This document shows, one piece after another, positions 9,360 through 16,523 of a DNA stretch of 64,000 nt. The first letter of the stretch is position 1. Each line of letters begins with the position of its first letter. The notes beneath the pieces are model-generated. The model was not told the origin of the DNA, did not search any database, and saw only the letters and a program-made list of their open reading frames with translations. A program made the translations under genes and the position numbers. Location of the stretch: positions 7,790,001 to 7,854,000 of the forward strand of contig NZ_CP151099.1 in NCBI RefSeq assembly GCF_038096175.1, given 5' to 3'. The DNA is from Nostoc sp. UHCC 0302 (lineage in GTDB: Bacteria; Cyanobacteriota; Cyanobacteriia; Cyanobacteriales; Nostocaceae).

Positions 9360-9890
9360 TTATTTTGCTTCTAGTTGTAGTTCTAGTTCTAATTGTTCTT
9401 CCTTCTCACTGATTGCAAATATTTGTGGAAGTTGTTCGATTTGGAAATACTGATGAAATTTAGAGGTTACTTGCAGCGAGTAGGAACGAGAGTCACTATC
9501 TCGGCGTTTCCGGACAAACCCAAGTTCCACTAGTTCTGGAACGTGTTGATATACTCCTGAACCGCGCAGATTAATTAAGTCACTTTGGAGTATAGGACTA
9601 TTGAGGGCGATCGCTGCTAAAGTCCGCAATGCACCTACACCCAATTCTACTGGAATCAGCGTTTGCACTAAATCATGAAAGTCTGACCGCAACTGCAAAC
9701 TGTAACCATCTGGGGTTTCTACAACTTCTAAGGCAGTATCTCGGCGGGCATAATTGTCCATCAGTTCAATGATGCCTTCTTTAATTTTGGCGCGATCGCA
9801 CGCTGCGTACTCGGCGATTTCGCCGAGCGACAGGGGCTTACCCTTTAAATAGAGAATCGCTTCTATCTTTGTCGCTATGGGTGTAATCAT
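9360..9890 (-). CDS. scpB: Segregation and condensation protein B (ScpB)
   Basis: Winged-helix partner of SMC-ScpA in chromosome condensation. It has 176 residues, close to the family norm. The paired winged helices are evident: IEAILYLKGKPLSLGEIAEYA at the start, and LRTLAAIALNSPILQSDLINLRGSG..VPELVELGFVRKR at about 88-140. The C-terminus ends in a Glu/Gln/Leu-rich tail (EKEEQLELELQLEAK) that varies in cyanobacteria. scpA is not adjacent. A run of TCATTAGTCATT direct repeats lies upstream (about 9890-9950). Confidence 0.93.
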   Translation of the reverse strand: MITPIATKIEAILYLKGKPLSLGEIAEYAACDRAKIKEGIIELMDNYARRDTALEVVETPDGYSLQLRSDFHDLVQTLIPVELGVGALRTLAAIALNSPILQSDLINLRGSGVYQHVPELVELGFVRKRRDSDSRSYSLQVTSKFHQYFQIEQLPQIFAISEKEEQLELELQLEAK

Positions 9891-10072
9891 TTAATCATTA
9901 GTCATTAGTGATTAGTCATCAGTCATTAGTCATTTACAACTGACAATTGACGCCTGACAAAGGACAATCAACAAATGTGTGGGATTGTATCAAAATTTAT
10001 TAAAATCGTCAACCGAAGCAGAAGAAGAGAGAAGAACTAAGAATTTTGAATTATTTTTCCCTCTTCTTGAAC

Positions 10073-10768
10073 TTATAAACCTCTGTTGTTGAGGATAAAT
10101 TCGGCGATCGCTAAATCTTGTGGAGTGGTCACTTTCAAATTTGTTTCCTCTCCTTCAACAATCCGCACTTGGATGCCGCACCTTTCAAACAAAGCGGCAT
10201 CATCAGTTACTTCCCAACCCAGACGAACACCTTCAGCATGGCACTGTTTTAATAATTTGACATCAAATCCTTGGGGAGTTTGTGCCGCCCACAGTTGCCG
10301 TCGGTCGGGCGTACTCTGAATTATGCCATTATCATCAACAATTTTAATCGTGTCTTTGACTGAGACAGCAGCAATTAAACCAGGACAATGGTGAATCGCT
10401 TGGGCGCAAGAGTTGAGTAAATCTGGTGTGACAAGGCATCTAGCCCCATCGTGAATCAACACTTGTTTGGCATCGGCTGGCAGCGCCTGTAAGCCGTTGT
10501 AAACTGACTCTTGGCGGGTAGAACCACCGAGAATTAATTCCACTGGTTTAGTCAGTTTCAAGTCGGCAAGAATTTTTTTTAAGTCAGTCCAGTCAGCAGA
10601 CTGATAAATAATTCCAATCCAACTGATTGTACTTGCCGCTTCTGCGGCTTTGAGAGTCCAGGCAATAATCGGTTGCGATCGCACTTCAAGCAGGAGTTTA
10701 TTGCGGGTACTACGCATCCTTTTTCCGACTCCGGCAGCGGGAATTAGTAAATACACAGAATTCCTCAA
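10073..10768 (-). CDS. ispD: 2-C-methyl-D-erythritol 4-phosphate cytidylyltransferase
   Basis: Third MEP-pathway enzyme, joining CTP and MEP to give CDP-ME. It has 231 residues, typical for the family. The nucleotide-binding loop PAAGVGKRM is at residues 9-17, followed by NKLLLEV. The catalytic region VLIHDGARCLVTPDLL and the closing TDDAALFE.. and N-L-K-V-T-P-QDL motif are all present. It is divergent from the GT9 gene, with a 57-bp gap that must hold both promoters. Confidence 0.96.
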   Translation of the reverse strand: MRNSVYLLIPAAGVGKRMRSTRNKLLLEVRSQPIIAWTLKAAEAASTISWIGIIYQSADWTDLKKILADLKLTKPVELILGGSTRQESVYNGLQALPADAKQVLIHDGARCLVTPDLLNSCAQAIHHCPGLIAAVSVKDTIKIVDDNGIIQSTPDRRQLWAAQTPQGFDVKLLKQCHAEGVRLGWEVTDDAALFERCGIQVRIVEGEETNLKVTTPQDLAIAEFILNNRGL

Positions 10769-10825
10769 TCTTTAGGCTATATATTTTCCCCTAAAATAGG
10801 GAGCGAGTAAGCGTCAATAAATATT

Positions 10826-11764
10826 ATGCGAGTAGTAGCCCTTGTCCCTGGCGGAATTGGCGACCAAATTCTCTTTTTTCCGACTTTAGATGACCTGAAG
10901 CGCTATTACCCCAACGCTCAGATAGATGTTGTTGTGGAACCCCGGTCAAAGTCTGCCTACCGTGTGAGCAAATCAGTTCACGAAGTACTAAGCTTTGACT
11001 ACAAAGACCGTAACAGTATGGCTGATTGGGGCAACTTAGTGGGTACGATTCGCGATCGCGAGTACGATGTTGCCATTAGTGCTAGGCAAAGCTGGTTAGT
11101 TAGTCTTTTACTTTGGTTAACAGGAATTCCCAAACGCATTGGCTACCAAGGCAAAGGAGCAGTTTTTCTTACCGACCTTGTGCCATTGAAAACAGCTCAG
11201 TATGCAGCCGCTGCATACCATGACTTGCTGCAACCATTTGGCGTAAACGCCCCTACCCCAGAACTAAAAGTAAATGTACCAAAGCCAGATATTGAGTGGG
11301 CGCAAACAGAACAGAAACGCTTAGGCGTGCATGAAACAGGCTATGTTTTGATTTATAGCGGTTCTGATGAGTTGTCCCATTATCCAGTTAAGAACTGGCG
11401 GCAAATAATTCAAGATTTACAAAATAAGCAGCCGGATCTACCTGTAGTAATCATTAAGGAGCCTGACGATGAAAAATTTGTGCGATCGCTTTTGGCCTCC
11501 ACTCCAAATCTCAAGGTGATTTCCCCAAATGATATTGGCAAATTAACCGCCATAATTGGTGGGGCAAGTTTATTTTTGTCCACTGAAAGTGCGCCATTGC
11601 ACCTAAGCGTGGCAGTCCAAACTTATACCATTGCCTTACTTGGTTCCACAGATCCAACTAAGTTATTGCCAAAAAGCGATAAATTCCTGGCAATTCAATC
11701 TCCCACGGGAAAAATTGCAGATATTTCTCCCAAAGTAGTCTTGGATAAAATCTGGGGGGGATGA
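10826..11764 (+). CDS. Glycosyltransferase family 9 protein
   Basis: A 312-residue protein of the ADP-heptose:LPS heptosyltransferase (GT9) type. The N-terminal Rossmann half begins MRVVALVPGGIGDQILFFPTL, where GxGD is the family hallmark. The C-terminal half has YVLIYSGSDELSHYPVKNWRQII and the sugar-nucleotide site IIGGASLFLSTESAPLHLSVAV. The acceptor in cyanobacterial LPS is unknown. The gene runs into G-rich low-complexity DNA right at its stop, where a spurious frame begins. Confidence 0.88.
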   Translation: MRVVALVPGGIGDQILFFPTLDDLKRYYPNAQIDVVVEPRSKSAYRVSKSVHEVLSFDYKDRNSMADWGNLVGTIRDREYDVAISARQSWLVSLLLWLTGIPKRIGYQGKGAVFLTDLVPLKTAQYAAAAYHDLLQPFGVNAPTPELKVNVPKPDIEWAQTEQKRLGVHETGYVLIYSGSDELSHYPVKNWRQIIQDLQNKQPDLPVVIIKEPDDEKFVRSLLASTPNLKVISPNDIGKLTAIIGGASLFLSTESAPLHLSVAVQTYTIALLGSTDPTKLLPKSDKFLAIQSPTGKIADISPKVVLDKIWGG

Positions 11765-11896
11765 GCGAGCAGAGGGGCAGGGAGCAGGGGAGCGGAGGAG
11801 CGGAGGGGAAAGAAAAAGAACTTAATGCAAGTTCTTGCCCGCTATCTCCTCCGCTCCCTATCCCCCAGTCCCCAATCCCTAATTCCCACTGCCCAT
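11764..11896. repeat. Low-complexity dispersed repeat between convergent genes
   Basis: GAGCAGAGGGGCAGGGAGCAG and related purine-rich runs, the core AACTTAATGCAAGTTCTTGCCC, then pyrimidine-rich runs. It is the second copy of the element seen at 9230-9359. A 76-codon open frame across it (from 11761) is judged an artefact. Confidence 0.5.
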
Positions 11897-12370
11897 TTAA
11901 AAAATCTCAAATAAAGCATCATCTAACTCATAACCAAGCATTTGTGCCATCGACTTCAGTCGCGATAGACTCGGAATATTCTGCTGTTTGAGCCAATCAC
12001 CTAAAATAAAAATTTTGTGCATCAAAAAGATTTCTAAAGCTTCAGGATTGTACTGAATGCCTTCTTGGGAGCTGAATTGATGTGGTACAAGCATCGCGGC
12101 GTAACGAGCAAATTCTCCAGCTTTCCAATCTAGCAAAAATGGCAACCAGGGATATTTGGCATCTAGCCGAACAAACCACAGCCGGACTTCTGGAATTTCT
12201 GAAAGTTCTCGCGGATCACCTGGTTCCAAATCGTATTTAATATCAAAGCACAACTGCTGTTCATGGGAAGCTATTTCTCCCTCTTGCAACAGTTGTTCAA
12301 TTACCGTTGACGCAGGCGACAAATCCAGATGGTTTATGGAGTCATTGTTAAGGGTAATCGTGATTGTCAT
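11897..12370 (-). CDS. CRR6-family NdhI maturation factor
   Basis: A 157-residue protein when started at ATG 12370 (MTITITLNNDSINHLDLSPA); the longer frame to 12514 adds 48 residues without family character. The body matches the CRR6 family: LCFDIKYDLEPGDPRELSEI, PEVRLWFVRLDAKYPWLPFLLDWKAGE, and the C-terminal LGDWLKQQNIPSLSRLKSMAQMLGYELDDALF. In plants CRR6 is needed for assembly of the NdhI subunit of the chloroplast NDH-1-like complex, and a similar cytoplasmic role is expected here. It is convergent with the GT9 gene. Confidence 0.85.
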   Translation of the reverse strand: MTITITLNNDSINHLDLSPASTVIEQLLQEGEIASHEQQLCFDIKYDLEPGDPRELSEIPEVRLWFVRLDAKYPWLPFLLDWKAGEFARYAAMLVPHQFSSQEGIQYNPEALEIFLMHKIFILGDWLKQQNIPSLSRLKSMAQMLGYELDDALFEIF

Positions 12371-12502
12371 TGACTCAGCAGCCACTTTCTTTATGCTCAA
12401 TTGTAGGATCGAGAATTCACAGTAGCAGCTTTCCCGGATTGACGCTACATTAGCTTTGAGGTTGTTATCGTCTTTTAGCACCTTGGGCGTTTTAACCAAA
12501 AA

Positions 12503-12673
12503 ATGGCGAAACACTCCAAAAATATCTCTTTCCTAGAGTGGCTACAGGGCTTTGCTTGGCACATTAATTGGTATTTACTGATTGTTTTTTTGTTCGCTCT
12601 TGGTCAGCTAATACAAAATTTTGAACAATTCTATAGATATTCGCATAAAAGTTTATCAGCCATTCTGACTTGA
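12503..12673 (+). CDS. Small single-span membrane protein (56 aa), hypothetical
   Basis: A short frame ATG 12503 to TGA 12671-12673, divergent from the CRR6 gene. It encodes 56 residues: a basic head (MAKHSKNIS), an aromatic-rich stretch (WLQGFAWHINW), one membrane helix (YLLIVFLFALGQLI), and a polar tail with FEQFYRYSHKS. The codon use and amphipathic layout resemble small thylakoid or plasma-membrane proteins of cyanobacteria, but I do not recognise it. No strong ribosome-binding site is visible (AACCAAAAAATG), which lowers confidence. Confidence 0.5.
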   Translation: MAKHSKNISFLEWLQGFAWHINWYLLIVFLFALGQLIQNFEQFYRYSHKSLSAILT

Positions 12674-12910
12674 TTACACGATTAATAGGGTCAGGATTGG
12701 TTGACTTTGGTAGGCGAAACACCTACCTCAAGGTGGACATTTGCAACAATTTTAAGTTAAAGTTGTAATGAGTTTGTTTTAGCTTAAGGTGTGGCTAAAC
12801 AACTGTCAGCAAGCAAAAAGATTATTACCCCAACCTGTTCTTCCGCAGCATCAAAAGCCAAGACACAAGTACAGGTAGAAGCTCGGTGTGCAATATCCTT
12901 GCATAAAGGC

Positions 12911-12960
12911 AACTGTTGAACATTGACATGGGAAAATTCCCGTAACAGTTAATAAACTGT
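12911..12960 (+). promoter_or_regulatory. Candidate promoter/operator of the Fur-family gene
   Basis: Immediately upstream of the regulator start at 12964. A TTGACA hexamer (12923-12928) is followed by the perfect 12-bp dyad GGGAAAATTCCC (12930-12941). Three AACTGT-type units in alternating orientation follow: AACTGTT 12911-12917, AACAGTT 12944-12950 and AACTGT 12955-12960, the last two forming ACAGTT-aata-AACTGT. Fur-family genes are often autoregulated, so an operator is plausible. The binding protein is inferred. Confidence 0.4.
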
Positions 12961-12963
12961 AAT

Positions 12964-13410
12964 ATGCAAAAACAAGTAATTTCTACAAAACCAATTCGTT
13001 CCCTAGAAGATGCTCTTGAGCGGTGTCAAGTGCTGGGTATGCGCGTCAGTCGCCAGCGTCGCTTTATTCTGGAACTACTTTGGCAGGCTAATGAGCATCT
13101 TTCTGCTAGAGAGATTTATGATCGCTTAAACCACCAAGGTAAAGAAATCGGTCATACTTCTGTGTATCAAAATTTAGAAGCTTTATCTAGTCAAGGCATA
13201 ATCGAGTCTATTGAACGCTGTGACGGGCGTTTATATGGCAATATCAGTGACTCCCACAGTCATGTTCACTGTGTGGATACAAATCAAATTCTTGATGTAC
13301 ATATAGAACTGCCAGAAGATATTATCCACAAAATTGAAGAACAAACAGGAGTGCGGATTACTGAATACAGTATTAACTTTTATGGCTACCGCAACTCACA
13401 AGAAAGTTAA
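12964..13410 (+). CDS. Fur-family transcriptional regulator, PerR (FurC) type
   Basis: A 148-residue winged-helix repressor. The DNA-binding domain spans about 15-90 (GMRVSRQRRFILELLWQANE..LSAREIYDRL, HTSVYQNLEALSSQGIIE). The dimerisation and metal-binding half is at 90-145 with GNISDSHSHVHC and the closing EYSINFYGY. The two CxxC structural-zinc pairs common in Fur and Zur are absent; only scattered Cys remain. From memory it closely resembles Anabaena FurC, described as a PerR-like peroxide-stress regulator. The specificity call depends on that similarity. The upstream region holds candidate operators. Confidence 0.82.
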   Translation: MQKQVISTKPIRSLEDALERCQVLGMRVSRQRRFILELLWQANEHLSAREIYDRLNHQGKEIGHTSVYQNLEALSSQGIIESIERCDGRLYGNISDSHSHVHCVDTNQILDVHIELPEDIIHKIEEQTGVRITEYSINFYGYRNSQES

Positions 13411-13424
13411 TAATAGCTAAACGA

Positions 13425-13508
13425 TTGTAGAAGTTCTAAAGCGTTCACGCAGTGTGCCGTATAGTGGACAGTTGTAGAAGTTCTAAAGCGTTCACGCAGT
13501 GTGCCGTA
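13425..13508. repeat. Two 37-bp direct repeats
   Basis: Copies at 13425-13461 and 13472-13508 are identical, beginning TTGTAGAAGTTCTAAAGCG and ending CAGTGTGCCGTA, and are separated by 10 bp (period 47). They lie just past the stop codon of the Fur-family gene. The unit contains GCGTTCACGCAGTGTGCCGT, a motif of the interspersed repeats of this genome. Confidence 0.85.
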
Positions 13509-13562
13509 AGTATCGATTGATTTATTTAGCTAAATCTTGAAAATGACAATCAGCTTTTATGC

Positions 13563-13590
13563 ATGAAGTCCACGAAACGGACTTCATTTT
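13563..13590 (+). terminator. Hairpin, likely terminator after the Fur-family gene
   Basis: ATGAAGTCC (13563-13571) and GGACTTCAT (13579-13587) form a perfect 9-bp stem with a 7-nt loop, followed by TTTTTA. It lies 150 bp past the regulator stop, before the receiver-DUF3685 gene. The remainder of 13509-13818 shows no gene. Confidence 0.6.
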
Positions 13591-13818
13591 TATGGCTATA
13601 ACTTCACTCTTGGGCTACTTTTCCGGCAGTAGAGTATAGTATCATGCCTACCAGCGCCGAATACTCAGGTTCACTTAATTACACAACGAATAGCTGCCTC
13701 TGGCAATTATGATTAATTTATAACTTTGCGAAAACAGTAATAATAGGGGGAACTAGGCTTAGTATCAGAGCTGTTTTCTGACTAGGAAAATAACAGTGCT
13801 TGTGTAGTTGAGCAGACT

Positions 13819-15615
13819 ATGAGCGATCGCCCACTAAAATTATTACTTATTGACCAAGATCCAATTTTTCGTTTGGGATTACAGGTAGCTCTAGATGCAA
13901 TTCCTAACTTGGAAGTTGTAGCCGCTGTAGAAAGTGATACTTCTGCCTTGCAAACTTTAGCAGAAATCGGTCAACAATATCCTCATCAAGTAAATTTGGT
14001 AGTTTTAGAATTAGGTAATGTCCGCTCTCTTGTCAGTCAGCAGCTAGGTTTGCAATTCTGTCAGGAATTGAGAGTTTTATATCCTAACCTACCAATCATG
14101 CTCCTTAGTTCTATCCAAGACCAAAAAGTCTTAATGGCAGCAAGAGATATTGGTGTAAATGGGTACTGTCCTAAAGGCACACCTGTTTCGGAGTTAGTCG
14201 CCGCTATGCAAGAAATAGCAGAGGGTGGTTTCTATTGGTTTGATGAGAGAACGACATTAGAAGAGGGAGAGATTGGAAGAGGGGGAGAATTTTTACAGAT
14301 TAGAACTGAGAACTCACCTCTGCCCTTGGCTAGATTGCGAAATAATTTACGTTTATCAGGAATTGGTTACATTGAGGCTACCCTAGCAGCAGTAACGAGA
14401 CAATTGCAAATACCTGGAGTACTATTACTAGACCGAGCAATTCTAGCTGGGCAACGGCGAGAACTGCTAGCAGCTCGTTGGCTGCTGAATCGGTTATTAA
14501 TCTTACCACAAGAAAGGCAAAAAGAGCAGCAGAGGCGGATTACCTCGCCTAGACAACCGCCTCCCATTCCTTCCTTAAGTACTGCTGTCACCACATTAGA
14601 TTCGCAACAAAGTCAAACTCTGCCATCTTCCTTCAACTCCAGAGCGCTGCAATCTGCTTTATTTGCATCTTGTGTTAGTAAACTCCAATTTCCCTTACAA
14701 AATGTCACAGATGAACCCTTAGAAATTGACATTTTTCGTGAAGATAAAAGACGAGAATTACTTTATCTGATACTACAAAAAGTTGCTGACCAGTTGGAAG
14801 AAATGAGAGCTTCTCAAGTCGATATTATTCAGCTATATGAAATAAAAAATACTTTATTACGTGATTTATGGCAAAGAGCAACCACGGATTTTTTTGGTAA
14901 ATTTTCTCGAATTAAAGTTAGTAATAAGAATATAGAAATTGTTGATTTACTACTGCAAAATACACAAATTGTCCAAAAAGAAATTTTAAATTCAATTCCG
15001 CTAGTGACAGAGTTATTTTCTTATTTGCTATTTAAAACAGATTTACAAGTAGATAACACTTCTTATCCAGCAGTTAGTGTCGAAGCAAAGTCACAAGCAC
15101 TAATGATTTTAGAGAATTTATTAATTCAAATTGCAAATGGAGTAGTACAACCATTACTGAATTATTTAGCAGATGTTGAAATAATCAAGCAAAATTTTTA
15201 CACTCGTCAATTAATTTCTACAAGGGAGATTGAGCGTTTTAGAAATAATTTATCGTGGAAATATACTTTAAATAATTTAATAAAAGAGCCAAAAGCTGTT
15301 TTTGAAAGCCGTTACGAGCTATTTGTAATTGCACCTCGTGGTATTGCTAAAACTTCGATTTATGCGCCTCGGAGCCAAGAGTTAGCCCGGCTTTCTAATA
15401 TTCCCCTCTTCGTAACACTACTTTTAGAATTTAGAGATGCGATCGCACCTCGGTTACAATCACTTTTAGCTTTTTTAGGCAGTGGGATTGTCTTCGTTCT
15501 TACTCAAGTAATTGGTCGGGGTTTAGGTCTAATAGGTCGTGGTATTCTACAAGGTATTGGCAGTGTGTCGTTGACAGAAAAAAACTTACGAAAAAATAGC
15601 GATCGGCCTAAGTGA
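13819..15615 (+). CDS. Receiver-domain protein with DUF3685
   Basis: A 598-residue protein. A response-regulator receiver domain fills about residues 5-135 (LKLLLIDQDPIFRLGLQVAL, with the conserved Lys in GYCPKGTPVSELV). The rest belongs to the cyanobacterial DUF3685, with a hydrophobic C-terminal segment (LLAFLGSGIVFVLTQVIGRGLGLIGRGI) that may touch the membrane. The usual phospho-acceptor Asp at the end of strand 3 is Glu (E64, in NLVVLELGNV), so it may be a phosphorylation-independent pseudo-receiver. A Gln/Ser/Pro-rich linker (about 230-275) separates the parts. It is followed 80 bp on by the phytol kinase gene on the same strand. Confidence 0.82.
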   Translation: MSDRPLKLLLIDQDPIFRLGLQVALDAIPNLEVVAAVESDTSALQTLAEIGQQYPHQVNLVVLELGNVRSLVSQQLGLQFCQELRVLYPNLPIMLLSSIQDQKVLMAARDIGVNGYCPKGTPVSELVAAMQEIAEGGFYWFDERTTLEEGEIGRGGEFLQIRTENSPLPLARLRNNLRLSGIGYIEATLAAVTRQLQIPGVLLLDRAILAGQRRELLAARWLLNRLLILPQERQKEQQRRITSPRQPPPIPSLSTAVTTLDSQQSQTLPSSFNSRALQSALFASCVSKLQFPLQNVTDEPLEIDIFREDKRRELLYLILQKVADQLEEMRASQVDIIQLYEIKNTLLRDLWQRATTDFFGKFSRIKVSNKNIEIVDLLLQNTQIVQKEILNSIPLVTELFSYLLFKTDLQVDNTSYPAVSVEAKSQALMILENLLIQIANGVVQPLLNYLADVEIIKQNFYTRQLISTREIERFRNNLSWKYTLNNLIKEPKAVFESRYELFVIAPRGIAKTSIYAPRSQELARLSNIPLFVTLLLEFRDAIAPRLQSLLAFLGSGIVFVLTQVIGRGLGLIGRGILQGIGSVSLTEKNLRKNSDRPK

Positions 15616-15697
15616 TGAAGGAGAAAGATAAGAGGGATAAATAATATTTCTTTTCCTATCTCATAACAAATGACCAATGACAAATGACAAATGACAA

Positions 15698-16408
15698 ATG
15701 ACCAACAGTAATATTATTGGGCTAGCAGCTTCTTATGCTTATGCCACTGGTTTACTAGTCCTTGGTGAAGGGCTACGTAGAATATTTGGTTTTCAACCCG
15801 ACCTAACCCGTAAAGTGATTCATATTGGTGCAGGGATGTGGGTTTTCGGTATCCTGTGGCTATTTAGCAACTGGAAAATTGGAATTATCCCCTTTGCTAC
15901 ATTTATCGGACTCAACTATCTGTTTTACCGTTACCGATTCATCGGCGCAATGGATAGTGAGGATAGCTCACCTGGTACTGTTTACTTCGCCATTTCAGTG
16001 ACCTTGCTGTTCGGGTTATTGTGGCGACCAGATGGCCCAGTAGATAATGTTCCTATCGCTGTAGCTGGCGTGATGGCGATGACTTGGGGAGATGCACTAG
16101 CAGCATTAATCGGCAAGCGCTTCGGAAAACACAAATATCAAGTAGGAAATTCTGTACGTTCCTGGGAGGGTTCGGCAGCGATGTTTGTAGCAAGTACGGT
16201 GGCGATGTTCTTGGTGCTGCTGCTATTACCTAGTTCATCACTGAGCCTCCTAGCAACGCCACACAGTATAGAATGGTCTTTTTTGGTCGCAGTAATAAGT
16301 GCTTTTTTTGCAACCCTAGCTGAGGCAGTGTCGCCCCACGGTACAGATAATTTAAGCGTGCCACTGGTCGCAGCAGGAGTAGTATGGATACTAATTCATA
16401 ATTTATAA
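15698..16408 (+). CDS. Phytol kinase / polyprenol kinase family (VTE5-like)
   Basis: A 236-residue integral membrane protein with about seven helices, of the diacylglycerol/polyprenol kinase-CDP-transferase family. Recognisable motifs are RKVIHIGAGMWVF near residue 37, the central MTWGDALAALIGKRFGKHKYQVG with RSWEGSAAMF, and the C-terminal LAEAVSPHGTDNLSVPL, the CTP-binding signature. In cyanobacteria and plants this group phosphorylates phytol released from chlorophyll, feeding tocopherol synthesis. It is preceded by short ACAAATG tandem repeats (15669-15695) and possibly co-transcribed with the upstream gene. Confidence 0.85.
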   Translation: MTNSNIIGLAASYAYATGLLVLGEGLRRIFGFQPDLTRKVIHIGAGMWVFGILWLFSNWKIGIIPFATFIGLNYLFYRYRFIGAMDSEDSSPGTVYFAISVTLLFGLLWRPDGPVDNVPIAVAGVMAMTWGDALAALIGKRFGKHKYQVGNSVRSWEGSAAMFVASTVAMFLVLLLLPSSSLSLLATPHSIEWSFLVAVISAFFATLAEAVSPHGTDNLSVPLVAAGVVWILIHNL

Positions 16409-16438
16409 TTCGTAATTCGTAATTCGTAATTCGTAATT
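16407..16438. repeat. Heptamer array AATTCGT, four copies
   Basis: Four perfect tandem AATTCGT units followed by AATT, beginning over the stop codon of the kinase gene. The same heptamer recurs five times at 27702-27740. Confidence 0.9.
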
Positions 16439-16523
16439 AATACGTAGTGGTGTGACACAGGTAGAGATGATTTTCAACTAGGAGTGACAACAAATTTTTA
16501 ATTACTGTTTCCTGACTCCTGAC

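Noticed and set aside
11761-11991. 76-codon frame overlapping the GT9 stop
   Set aside because: Made of purine-rich and pyrimidine-rich low-complexity repeat DNA; composition (Gly/Glu/Arg then Pro/Ser/Leu) is that of the repeat.
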